DNA from: Flavimaribacter sp024343425
Lineage (GTDB): Bacteria > Pseudomonadota > Alphaproteobacteria > Rhizobiales > Rhizobiaceae
Assembly (NCBI GenBank): GCA_965227645.1
Contig: OZ245773.1
Location: forward strand, 3,286,001 to 3,350,000
Direction of reading: 5' to 3'
DNA length: 64,000 bases
Shown: in pieces, positions 51,488 to 59,448 of the stretch
Position numbering within the stretch: the first letter of the stretch is position 1
Layout of the letters: each line of letters opens with the position of its first letter
Position numbers and translations under genes: made by a program
Notes under the pieces: model-generated
Told to the model about the DNA's origin: nothing
Database searches by the model: none
What the model saw: only the letters and a program-made list of their open reading frames with translations

Positions 51488-52171
51488 GTGTTCAAGCGAC
51501 TGAGACTGTCCGCATTTGCATTCTTACTCGTCTTTATCCTGGCGCCATCGGCCATAGCCGAACAGAACGTCGGTCGCATCTATCTGCCAATGAACGTCGC
51601 AGAGTCGGAAAAACTGATCGGACCGCCGCCGGCGGCGGATTCCGAAGAACACCGCACACAGATGGCGATCGTTCTGTGGCTGCAAAAAACAAGGACGCCG
51701 CAACAGGTGGCGTTCGTTGAAAAGCCGCTCAACCTGGAGCGTTTTGCGCCCCTCATCAGCACCGAGTTGGTCGACGCGGACGGTCGATTGCTGAAAACCA
51801 CGCTGGACGCCATTATCAATGAGGTCCGAGCCGACTATGACGCGCTCAAGGCGATCTACGGCGAACCGCGCCCGTTCCAGGCGGACAAGCGCGTCCACCC
51901 CGTTGGCGACCCTAGGCCGGTGGCCTCCTATCCCAGCGGCCACGCCACACGGGCCATGGTCTATGGCAAGATCCTGTCCGACCTCTTTCCGAAACACACC
52001 GACGACCTGATGGCGCTCGCTGTGGAGATCGGCTATGGCCGCGTGATCGCCGGCGTTCATTATCCGGACGACGTCGTCGCAGGGCAAAAGCTCGGAGCGG
52101 CTTATGCTAAAACAATCCTGGCGCAGCCGGCCTATGCCGAAGCCAAGCGAAAGATTCTTGGAAGTGATTGA
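51488..52171 (+). CDS. Secreted class A-type nonspecific acid phosphatase (PAP2 superfamily)
   Basis: 227 aa from GTG 51488, with GAGGAC 7 bases upstream. Signal peptide LRLSAFAFLLVFILAPSAIA. The three-part phosphatase signature is intact except for one position: KAIYGEPRP (K-x6-RP), YPSGHATRA (PSGH), and GRVIAGVHYPDD (R-x5-H-x3-D), where Gly replaces the usual Ser before the Arg. It removes phosphate from small phosphomonoesters in the periplasm. It stands alone, 86 bases after the hydratase gene, and converges with the FAD oxidoreductase gene over a strong stem-loop. Confidence 0.85.
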   Translation: MFKRLRLSAFAFLLVFILAPSAIAEQNVGRIYLPMNVAESEKLIGPPPAADSEEHRTQMAIVLWLQKTRTPQQVAFVEKPLNLERFAPLISTELVDADGRLLKTTLDAIINEVRADYDALKAIYGEPRPFQADKRVHPVGDPRPVASYPSGHATRAMVYGKILSDLFPKHTDDLMALAVEIGYGRVIAGVHYPDDVVAGQKLGAAYAKTILAQPAYAEAKRKILGSD

Positions 52172-52246
52172 GGCGGCCTGAACGAATTGTCCGGGCCGGC
52201 GTGATAGCCGATCCAGCCAAGGCAAATCCGGGTGTTCCCCGCATTT

Positions 52247-52283
52247 GCGCCATCGCAGAAGCACGGGTCTCCTGCGATGGCGC
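52247..52283. terminator. Perfect 12-base inverted repeat between convergent genes
   Basis: GCGCCATCGCAG (52247-52258) and CTGCGATGGCGC (52272-52283) pair perfectly around a 13-base loop, between the phosphatase and FAD-oxidoreductase stops. It can serve both strands as a terminator, though no T-run is present. Confidence 0.65.
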
Positions 52284-52303
52284 GTATTGCATCGTCGCCG
52301 ACG

Positions 52304-53698
52304 TCAGGCGGCGGGCGCGATGTTCTGGTTGAACCGGAACATGTTGCCGGGATCATACTTCGCCTTGATCTTCTGCAAACGGTCGAAGCCGTCTCCAAAA
52401 GTGTCTCGGGTCAGTGAACCGTCCTCGCCGTGGCCGGGGAAGTTCAGGTAAGCGCGGCCCTGTTGAGCGTAGGGCGCCGCGCGCGACCAGCTTTCCCGCG
52501 CCCAGGCGATGTTCGCCGCGTCGTCAGCGGCGTCCGCCCAGACTCCGTCGGCCGAGTACATCCATCGCATGGAACGGTCGCCGAATGCAGTCGCATCGGC
52601 CGGGACCGCGCGCACGCTACGGCCGATGTTCCAGAGCGAGGAGATGGTGTTCGGCGAAGGCGCGTTCACGGCGTTCTCCATCGCGAGGTCGATCATTGCG
52701 TCGGGTAGATCAGTCAGGTAACGCGCCTTCCAATAGCAACGCATCTCGCCGAACGGGGTCTGTGCGTCGAATAAACGCTGGATGTCGGCATAGGCCATCC
52801 GACCGGAAAAATCCGTCACGAGCGGCCCGAGCTCGCGCAGCGGCTTGGCCAGTTTTTCCGCTTTTTCCGCGTCACCGAGAGCGACTCCGACAAGGGCGAA
52901 AACTTTCTTTCCCCAAGCCTCGCGCGGAAACTCGTCGTCTTCCGGAACGGTCGAGAATTCGCAGATCATCGCCAGTTCCTCGTCATGCCGGGAGACGTAA
53001 TCGCGCCACGCCCGGATCGGGCCTGGACCATTATCGAGGTAGTAGATCGGCGCAATGAAGAGCACTTCCGGCCCGACTTCGTGCAGGGCGAACTCGAAGC
53101 GCACAACGACGCCGAAATTGCCTCCGCCGCCCTTGAGGGCCCAGAGCAGATCCGAATTCTCGTCGGCGCTGGCGCGCACCAATCGGCCGTCCGCCGTGAC
53201 GACGTCCGCGGCGAGCAGATTGTCGATGGACATGCCATGCCGGCCACGAAGATAACCGAAGCCGCCCGACAGCGTGAGGCCGCCAACCCCGGTTTCGGAG
53301 ATCAGCCCGCCGGGCGTCGCAAGACCGAACGCCTGCGCTTCACGATCGACGTCGGCCCACGTGGCGCCGCCTTCAACCACGGCGATCCGGCGCGCGGGGT
53401 CAACATGAACGGCGCGCATCCCGGAAAGGTCAATCATCACGCCGGCGTCGCACGCTGCGTGGCCGGCCACGTTGTGTCCACCGCCGCGAATGGCGACAGG
53501 CATGCCGCGGGACTCGGCGAAGCGCACCGCCTGGATGACATCGGCAACGCCGCGGCACCGCGCGATGACCGTCGGCCGCCGGTCGATCATGGCGTTCCAG
53601 AGCTGGCGGGCGTTGTCGAACTCCGCGTCGCCCTCGGTCAAAACGCTGCCTGCAAAATCTTTCTTCAAGTCGTCAACTGCATTATTCTGGGCGTCCAT
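52304..53698 (-). CDS. FAD-binding oxidoreductase (berberine-bridge-enzyme type)
   Basis: 464 aa. The FAD domain has VAIRGGGHNVAGHAACDAGVMIDLSGM, whose first His is the usual site of covalent FAD attachment, then GLISETGVGGLTLSGGFGYLRGRHG and VTADGRLVRASADENSDLLWALKGGGGNFG. The C-terminal berberine-bridge block ends YLNFPGHGEDG and KIKAKYDPGNMFRFNQNI. It oxidises an alcohol, sugar or alkaloid-like molecule with oxygen or another acceptor. AGGAGG precedes ATG 53698. It is divergent from a GlxA-type regulator with an operator-like repeat between them, so it is probably that regulator's target. Confidence 0.87.
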   Translation of the reverse strand: MDAQNNAVDDLKKDFAGSVLTEGDAEFDNARQLWNAMIDRRPTVIARCRGVADVIQAVRFAESRGMPVAIRGGGHNVAGHAACDAGVMIDLSGMRAVHVDPARRIAVVEGGATWADVDREAQAFGLATPGGLISETGVGGLTLSGGFGYLRGRHGMSIDNLLAADVVTADGRLVRASADENSDLLWALKGGGGNFGVVVRFEFALHEVGPEVLFIAPIYYLDNGPGPIRAWRDYVSRHDEELAMICEFSTVPEDDEFPREAWGKKVFALVGVALGDAEKAEKLAKPLRELGPLVTDFSGRMAYADIQRLFDAQTPFGEMRCYWKARYLTDLPDAMIDLAMENAVNAPSPNTISSLWNIGRSVRAVPADATAFGDRSMRWMYSADGVWADAADDAANIAWARESWSRAAPYAQQGRAYLNFPGHGEDGSLTRDTFGDGFDRLQKIKAKYDPGNMFRFNQNIAPAA

Positions 53699-53787
53699 AG
53701 GAGCCTCCTCGTTGGAACTGGTTGCAAAACCGGGGGCTGTATCCGTCAATGCGATGCAATACGGCAGTGGCAAAAATCACAGAGGCG

Positions 53788-53801
53788 TGTCAAAACTGAC
53801 A
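53788..53801. promoter_or_regulatory. TGTCA-AAAC-TGACA inverted repeat, candidate operator
   Basis: A perfect 5-base inverted repeat in the divergent region; further TGACA copies follow at 53819-53823 and 53839-53843 (the last inside the regulator's start). Probably bound by the adjacent AraC-type regulator. Confidence 0.4.
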
Positions 53802-53837
53802 GCGCGGGCGGCTGAATATGACAGGAGCGTGCACAAA

Positions 53838-54914
53838 GTGACAGAATCGACCGACGCCACCCGGCGGCGTTCCACGATTGCGTTGCTCGCCTCGCCCGAA
53901 ACCTCGGCGATGGTGCTCTATGGTCTTTACGACGTTTTGACGACCGTCGGCGCCGTCTACCCCGAACTCGTCAAGGGCGCGCCGGAATGCGAGTTGTTGG
54001 ACATCATAATCGTTTCTGCGGATGGCCGGCCTTTCAACTGCGCCGGCGACATTCCCGTGCGCCCGCACGCCGGGCTCGCCGATTTCCGCAATGACGGGCC
54101 GCTCCCCGACGCCGTTGTCGTCTGCGACATGTATATCGCGGTGACCGCCACGCCTACAGGTCGCTATCCACGCGAATGCGACTGGCTGCGCGAGATGCAC
54201 GCGGCGGGCGTTCTGCTCTCCTCGGTGTGTTCCGGTTCGCTGGTGTTGGCGGACGCCGGTTTGCTCGACGGCTGCGAAGCGACTGCGCATTGGGCCTACC
54301 GCGACATGTTCCATCGCTATTACCCCGAGGTCACGTTTCTCGATAACGCCGCGCTCTGTCTCAAGGCGCAGGATCACGGGATCGTTACGGCGGGCGCGGT
54401 CAGCGCCTGGCACGATCTGGCGTTCTATCTGATCGCGCGATACTGCGGTTATCGGCATGCAATCGACACCGCCAAGGTTTTCCTGATGACCGACCACGTG
54501 GAAGGTCAGTCGCCGTACGCCGTCATGACCCGCCCCATGGAGGTCAAGGACGCTGCGATCGCCGATTGTCAGGCCTGGATCGCCGAGAACTATCAGGTCG
54601 AAAAGCCGGTGGAGTCCATGATTGACCGATCGGGACTGGGAGCCCGCACATTTGCGCGCCGTTTTCGCGCGACGACAGGCTACACGCCTATCGACTATGT
54701 GCAGGCGCTGCGGATCGAAGAGGCAAAGCAGGAACTCGAGCGGGACCAGCGGCCGGTGGAAGACATCGCGGCGGCCGTCGGTTACGAAGACGGATCCTCC
54801 TTCCGGCGGTTATTCAAGAAACGCGTGGGCCTGACGCCAGCGCCCTACCGCAAGAAATTCCAGAATCTTGCCGCCCTGGCCAATACCTACGCCCTCAATC
54901 GGCCGCATCACTGA
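53838..54914 (+). CDS. GlxA-family AraC-type transcriptional regulator
   Basis: 358 aa from GTG 53838 (AGGAG 10 bases upstream). The N-terminal DJ-1/PfpI-like domain (about residues 12-210) has VLLSSVCSGSLVLADAGLLDG, with Cys at the nucleophile-elbow position, and ATAHWAYRDMF. The C-terminal AraC domain (about 240-345) has two helix-turn-helix units, the second with VEDIAAAVGYEDGSSFRRLFKKRVGLTPAPYR. It is divergent from the FAD oxidoreductase and likely controls it. Effector unknown; the frame is open upstream but the longer form lacks family similarity. Confidence 0.83.
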   Translation: MTESTDATRRRSTIALLASPETSAMVLYGLYDVLTTVGAVYPELVKGAPECELLDIIIVSADGRPFNCAGDIPVRPHAGLADFRNDGPLPDAVVVCDMYIAVTATPTGRYPRECDWLREMHAAGVLLSSVCSGSLVLADAGLLDGCEATAHWAYRDMFHRYYPEVTFLDNAALCLKAQDHGIVTAGAVSAWHDLAFYLIARYCGYRHAIDTAKVFLMTDHVEGQSPYAVMTRPMEVKDAAIADCQAWIAENYQVEKPVESMIDRSGLGARTFARRFRATTGYTPIDYVQALRIEEAKQELERDQRPVEDIAAAVGYEDGSSFRRLFKKRVGLTPAPYRKKFQNLAALANTYALNRPHH

Positions 54915-54921
54915 TCCGCAC

Positions 54922-54938
54922 TCTCTTGGCTCAAGAGA
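54922..54938. terminator. Short stem-loop between convergent genes
   Basis: TCTCTTG-GCT-CAAGAGA, perfect 7-base stem with a 3-base loop in the 31-base gap between the regulator and oxidoreductase stops. Likely bidirectional terminator. Confidence 0.5.
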
Positions 54939-54945
54939 CGGCGCC

Positions 54946-57372
54946 CTACCCCCGCATGCGCTGCGCATTGGCGTCGAACAGCGGGACGGATTGCAGGCGG
55001 GCGGGGAGGCGCTCGCCCAGCAATTCGATTTCCCAGCCTTCAGAGACGTCCGCGACTTCTTTCGGCACGTAACCCATCGCCACGGATTTCTGTGAAGCGT
55101 GGGCGTATCCGCCGGAAGTCACCCAGCCGGCGACCTTGCCGTCAAGCCAGATCGGTTCGTCGCCGATGACGTCGGCGTCGCGGGCGTCGACCACGAAGCT
55201 GCGCAGCCGCACTTTTCCGCCGTTTTCCTTTTCGGCGGCCGCCGCCCATTTGCCGATGAAATCGGCTTCCTTGGAGAGCGCCACAAAGCGGCCGAGGCCG
55301 CATTCGAGCGGGCCGTAGACCGGACGGTATTCCCGCGCCCAGGTTCCGAAATTCTTTTCAAGCCTCAGCGCGTTCAACGCGCGCGACCCGAAGAGGCGAA
55401 TGCCGAACGCGCCGCCAGCCTCCATCAGGAGATCGAAGACATAGCGCTGATATTCCGCCTTCATCCAGAGTTCGTAACCGAGATCGCCGGTAAACGAGAC
55501 GCGCCCAACGATCGCCGGCGCCAAGCCGATGTCCAGCTGGCGGACATCCATGAATTTGAACGCCTCGGGCGAGACATCCTCGTCCGTGACCTGTTCCAGA
55601 ACATTGCGCGCATCCGGACCGGCGATCGACAGCCCCGCGAGTTCGAGACCATAGGGCGCGATCCAGACGGACCCGCCACCCGGAAGATGCTGTTCGAACC
55701 AGCGCATGTGATAGTCCTGTGCAACGCCGGAGCCTGCGATGAAGAATTCGTCGTCACCGAGATTGGCGAGCGTGAAATCGCCGATGACCTTGCCGTCATG
55801 CTTGAGCATGGGAGCAAGCGTCATGCGGCCGGGCGCCGGTATGCGGCAGGCCAGCATCCGGTCGAGCCAGGCGGCTGCGCCGGAGCCGGTCACGCGATAT
55901 TTTGCGAAGGAGGAGGTTTCGCTCAGGCCCACGCTTTCGCGCACCGCCTGCGCTTCCGCGCCGACGCAATCGAAGTCCGTCGAACGACGCCACGAGAACG
56001 TATCGACTTCGCCGCTTCTCGCGAACCAGAGCGGGACTTCCAGACCGAAAGCGGCTCCGAAACGGGCGCCGGCGGATTCCAGACGGTCGTAAATCGGCGT
56101 CGTGCGAAGGGGTCGGCCGGCCGGCAGTTCCTCGTTCGGAAAGCGGATCGAGAAACGCCGCGCGTAGTTTTCCTGCACCTTGGCGTTGGTGTAGGCGAGC
56201 GTGGCATAGTCGCCGTAGCGGCTGACATCCATGGAAAAGACGTCGAAGCCCGGATCGCCATTAATCATCCAGTTGGCGAGCGCGAGGCCTACGCCTCCGC
56301 CCTGGCTGAAGCCGGCCATGACGCCGCAGGCCGACCAGAGCCCCCTCACCCCGCCGATCGGGCCGACCAGCGGATTGCCGTCGGGCGCGAAGGTGAAGGG
56401 ACCGTTGATGATCTGCTTGATGCCGGCGTTGTTGAAGGCCGGGAAATGCCGGAAACCGACCTCCAGCGACGGGGCGATGCGGTCAAGATCCGGAGCCAGA
56501 AGCTCATGGCCGAAATCCCAGGGCGTCACCTTTGGCGACCAGGGGCGGCAGTCCTTCTCGTAGGTGCCCATGAGCATGCCCTTGCGCTCCTGGCGCAGGT
56601 ATATCTCGCCGTCGAAATCGACGACATGCAGCATCTCCTTGCCGGCCGTCTCGTTGAACTCGATGACCTCCGGCATGTCTTCCGTGATGAGATACATGTG
56701 CTCCATGGCGAGAACCGGCAGTTCGAGGCCAGTCATGCGTCCCACTTCGCGAGCCCAGAGACCCGCTGCGTTGACGACGTGCTGCGCTACTATCTCGCCC
56801 TTGTCGGTGATCACCCGCCAGGCGCCGTCCGGGTTCTGCACGAGATCCTTCACCATGGTGTGGAGTTCGATCTCGGCGCCGTTCTTTTTCGCCGATTTTG
56901 CGTAGGCCTGGGTCGCGCCATAGGGGTCGAGATGACCCTCGACCTCGTCGTAGAGCGCGCCGACGAACTGGTCGGGATCGAGCAACGGCATGAGTTCATG
57001 GGCTTCGCGGGGGGAAATAATCTCCGCTTCCAGCCCCATGTACCGACCTTTCGCCCGCACCGATTTCAGCCACTCGAAACGGTCCTGCGTGGCGGCGAGC
57101 ATGACGCCTTCCGTCATGTGCAGACCGATGTCCTGGCCGGAATATTCCTCGATCTCGCGGTACAGATCGACCGTGTATTTCTGCAGTTTGGAGACGTTCG
57201 GGTCGCTGTTGATGGTGTGCATGCCGCCGGCCGCGTGCCAGGTCGAGCCGCTCGTCAACTCCGAGCGTTCAAGCAGGACGACATCCGTCCATCCGAATTT
57301 GGTCAGGTGGTAGAGGATCGAACATCCAACCACGCCGCCTCCGATAACGACCGCCTGCGCATGACTTTTCAT
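54946..57372 (-). CDS. FAD-dependent oxidoreductase with GcvT-type folate domain (dimethylglycine dehydrogenase-like)
   Basis: 808 aa from ATG 57372 (GGGGAG upstream). DAO half: AVVIGGGVVGCSILYHLTKFGW, then SGSTWHAAGGMHTINSDPN, the segment in dimethylglycine dehydrogenases that holds the covalent-FAD His in the family. Folate half (about 430-800): ETSSFAKYRVTG, GRVSFTGDLGYELWMKAEYQ, GSRALNALRLEKNFGTWAREYRP. It demethylates an N-methyl amine, forming methylene-tetrahydrofolate if folate is used. A paralogue lies at 2839-5256. Its neighbours are a divergent GlxA-type regulator, a GntR regulator and a Liv-type importer, which together look like an uptake-and-demethylation unit for a betaine- or sarcosine-like compound. 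Confidence 0.87.
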   Translation of the reverse strand: MKSHAQAVVIGGGVVGCSILYHLTKFGWTDVVLLERSELTSGSTWHAAGGMHTINSDPNVSKLQKYTVDLYREIEEYSGQDIGLHMTEGVMLAATQDRFEWLKSVRAKGRYMGLEAEIISPREAHELMPLLDPDQFVGALYDEVEGHLDPYGATQAYAKSAKKNGAEIELHTMVKDLVQNPDGAWRVITDKGEIVAQHVVNAAGLWAREVGRMTGLELPVLAMEHMYLITEDMPEVIEFNETAGKEMLHVVDFDGEIYLRQERKGMLMGTYEKDCRPWSPKVTPWDFGHELLAPDLDRIAPSLEVGFRHFPAFNNAGIKQIINGPFTFAPDGNPLVGPIGGVRGLWSACGVMAGFSQGGGVGLALANWMINGDPGFDVFSMDVSRYGDYATLAYTNAKVQENYARRFSIRFPNEELPAGRPLRTTPIYDRLESAGARFGAAFGLEVPLWFARSGEVDTFSWRRSTDFDCVGAEAQAVRESVGLSETSSFAKYRVTGSGAAAWLDRMLACRIPAPGRMTLAPMLKHDGKVIGDFTLANLGDDEFFIAGSGVAQDYHMRWFEQHLPGGGSVWIAPYGLELAGLSIAGPDARNVLEQVTDEDVSPEAFKFMDVRQLDIGLAPAIVGRVSFTGDLGYELWMKAEYQRYVFDLLMEAGGAFGIRLFGSRALNALRLEKNFGTWAREYRPVYGPLECGLGRFVALSKEADFIGKWAAAAEKENGGKVRLRSFVVDARDADVIGDEPIWLDGKVAGWVTSGGYAHASQKSVAMGYVPKEVADVSEGWEIELLGERLPARLQSVPLFDANAQRMRG

Positions 57373-57462
57373 TGTTGGCTCCCCGCTTGCAATCCTGACG
57401 CTCCACCCTATGGGTTGGCGTGGGAGACGGAACATGCCAGCCGACACAAAAATCGCAAAAAC

Positions 57463-57476
57463 CGACAAATTTGTCG
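57463..57476. promoter_or_regulatory. Perfect 14-base palindrome in divergent promoter region
   Basis: CGACAAATTTGTCG, fully symmetric, flanked by A-run and T-run sequence that extends the symmetry, with an extra CGACA half-site at 57442-57446. It lies between the oxidoreductase and its GlxA-type regulator. Confidence 0.5.
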
Positions 57477-57562
57477 CTTTTGGTTGTTTTTTCGCTTGCA
57501 ATAGAGGCGGTGACGATTTCAGATGGATCGGATTTCAGCAGCAAACTTATTTCGATTTGACA

Positions 57563-58510
57563 ATGCAAGACGACACACCAACCAGAATGGGCTTCCTGCT
57601 CATCGAACGGTTCTCGATCCTGAGCGTCGTCGCCTGTTTCGAGCCGCTGCGCAGCGCCAACCGGCTGCTCGGATACGACGCCTATGGATGGACGTTCGTA
57701 TCGCTGGAGGGCGGGCCTGTTACGTCGTCCAGCGGCCTGGTTCTGGAAACAGAACCGCTCGATTCGGCGGCGCGCGATCTCGACTATCTTTTCATCTGCG
57801 CCGGCCTCGACATCGGCCCGCCAGACAGGAAACGCATGAACGCCGCCCTGCATCGCGCCAACCGCAACGGCGTGCGCATGGGCGCGGTTTCTGCGGGCAC
57901 GTTCCTTCTGGCCGAAGCCGGCCTGATCAAGGACCGCCGATGCACGGTGCATTGGGAATTTCTGCCAACCTTCCGCGAAAGCTGGCCGGAAATCGACGTG
58001 GAGGAAAATCTCTACGTGATCGATCGGGAGCTCTATACGAGTTCCGGAGGCATGGCCGGCGCGGACCTCGTTCTGGAGCTGATTTCCCGCGACCATGGCG
58101 AAGCGACCGCCCAGGCCGTCGCCAACCAGTATAATCTCGACCGCATGCGCAGCGGCGGCGAGAACCAGCCCGACGGCTCCATGGCCCGGATTTCGACCTA
58201 TCCCGGCCTTCTGCAGAATGTGATCCGACTGATGCTCGCCAATATCGAAGCGCCGCTTTCGATCGCTGAAATCTGCCAAAGAAACCGCTGCCAGCAACGG
58301 CAGCTCGAACGGTTGTTCCTGCGCTGGGCCGGCGACACGCCGCGCCGTTTCTACATGAAACTGCGCCTGGAAAAGGCCATGGGCCTGCTCCGGCACTCCA
58401 ACCTGCAGATCACCGAGATCGCGCAGATGACCGGCTTCACCGCCAATTCGCGATTTTCAATGGCCTTCAAGCGGGAATACGGACGCACGCCGTCATCGGT
58501 GCGGACATAG
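57563..58510 (+). CDS. GlxA-family AraC-type transcriptional regulator
   Basis: 315 aa from ATG 57563. DJ-1/PfpI-like N-terminal domain: RMGFLLIERFSILSVVACFEPLRSAN, FICAGLDIGP, and GAVSAGTFLLAEAGLIKDRRCTVHWEF, in which the elbow Cys is replaced by Ala, so no protease-like chemistry is expected. C-terminal AraC domain (about 215-312): LSIAEICQRNRCQQRQLERLFLRW and LQITEIAQMTGFTANSRFSMAFKREYGRTPSSVR. This type (GbdR/CdhR-like) often regulates betaine and carnitine catabolism. The start is uncertain: the upstream frame is open for 51 more codons but would cross the palindrome. Confidence 0.8.
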   Translation: MQDDTPTRMGFLLIERFSILSVVACFEPLRSANRLLGYDAYGWTFVSLEGGPVTSSSGLVLETEPLDSAARDLDYLFICAGLDIGPPDRKRMNAALHRANRNGVRMGAVSAGTFLLAEAGLIKDRRCTVHWEFLPTFRESWPEIDVEENLYVIDRELYTSSGGMAGADLVLELISRDHGEATAQAVANQYNLDRMRSGGENQPDGSMARISTYPGLLQNVIRLMLANIEAPLSIAEICQRNRCQQRQLERLFLRWAGDTPRRFYMKLRLEKAMGLLRHSNLQITEIAQMTGFTANSRFSMAFKREYGRTPSSVRT

Positions 58511-58516
58511 CAGGCG

Positions 58517-59254
58517 CTAAAGCGCAAACAGCTCCGCATAGCTTAGCGTCGCGTTGGCGTGTTCGCGCATCATGGCTTCGGCTCGCTGGCCGTCGCCGCT
58601 TTTAATCGCGTCGAACACGATCATGTGCTGTGTGTGCCCGACAGTCAGACGCAGGAGTTCGCGTTCGATGTTCTTGCGGTTGAAGGCGACGCTGCCGATC
58701 TTCAGCATGGGAAGAGACTCCAGCTTCGCCAGCGTGAACGGCAGATAATCATTGCCGCATGAATGCATGATCGTTTCGTGGAACAGCGTGTTGGCTTTCT
58801 GGTAGGCTTCGATGCGATCCTCATAGGGGATATCCGACGCAATGATCCGCTCTGAAGTGGCGATGGATCGCGAAAGCTTCCGCTCAACGTCCTCGCACAA
58901 GCCCTTGTGGGCGAGAAGTTTGGCCGCCAGTCCTTCAAGCACGCCGCGCACCTCATAGGCCTTCGACACATCCTCCAGTTCGATCTGAACCACGGTGTAG
59001 CCGCGGCCGTCGCGCTTGCGGATGAAGCCTTCGACCTCCAGCGTCTTGAGCGCGAGCCTGACCGGCGTCCGCGACATGTCGAGCAGCGCCGCGATCCCGA
59101 CTTCGGTCACCTTTTCTCCCGGCACGATAGAGCCGTCGACGATCATACGGCGCAAGATCGCCAGCGCGCGCTGATCGGAAGTCGGCGTATCCAGATTGCC
59201 GGAAGCGCTGTCCGTTGCTTCACGCCTGACGGCAGCGCCGCCATCTTGGTTCAT
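58517..59254 (-). CDS. GntR-family regulator (FCD/FadR subfamily)
   Basis: 245 aa. N-terminal winged helix VTEVGIAALLDMSRTPVRLALKTLEVEGFIRKRDGRGYTV (about residues 48-88), then an all-helical FCD effector domain with metal-ligand-like residues in YEVRGVLEGLAA and ANTLFHETIMHSCGN and in VGHTQHMIVFDAIKSGDGQRAEAMMREH. It is divergent from the Liv-type importer and faces an inverted-repeat pair in the intergenic region, so it probably represses the importer operon. It converges on the GlxA-type gene with a 6-base gap. Confidence 0.87.
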   Translation of the reverse strand: MNQDGGAAVRREATDSASGNLDTPTSDQRALAILRRMIVDGSIVPGEKVTEVGIAALLDMSRTPVRLALKTLEVEGFIRKRDGRGYTVVQIELEDVSKAYEVRGVLEGLAAKLLAHKGLCEDVERKLSRSIATSERIIASDIPYEDRIEAYQKANTLFHETIMHSCGNDYLPFTLAKLESLPMLKIGSVAFNRKNIERELLRLTVGHTQHMIVFDAIKSGDGQRAEAMMREHANATLSYAELFAL

Positions 59255-59286
59255 GATTGGATGTCTCCTCCGAATTCAACCAACTT

Positions 59287-59388
59287 TGTATCCATAATTT
59301 AACAGAATCAAGGATTTTTGCTCGATATTTTCTGATATTATGGAATATTCGAAATTCGTCTTGAAAGATTGCAATTATTATGGATACA
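59287..59388. promoter_or_regulatory. Paired GntR-type operator candidates upstream of the importer
   Basis: TGTATCCATAAT (59287-59298) is the exact reverse complement of ATTATGGATACA (59377-59388), and a third partial copy ATTATGGA lies at 59337-59344, 40 bases before the second. The sites flank the divergent promoters of the GntR gene and the importer. Looping or cooperative binding is possible. Confidence 0.55.
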
Positions 59389-59448
59389 TAATCCAGCATT
59401 TATCAGATGCTTTAAGTTGTCGGGCTTTTCGCCCGCAGGGAGGAAATA

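Noticed and set aside
55099..57504. 801-codon plus-strand frame opposite the oxidoreductase
   Set aside because: Antisense shadow of a high-GC gene: basic, low-complexity translation without family motifs, and the opposite strand encodes a clear FAD/GcvT protein.
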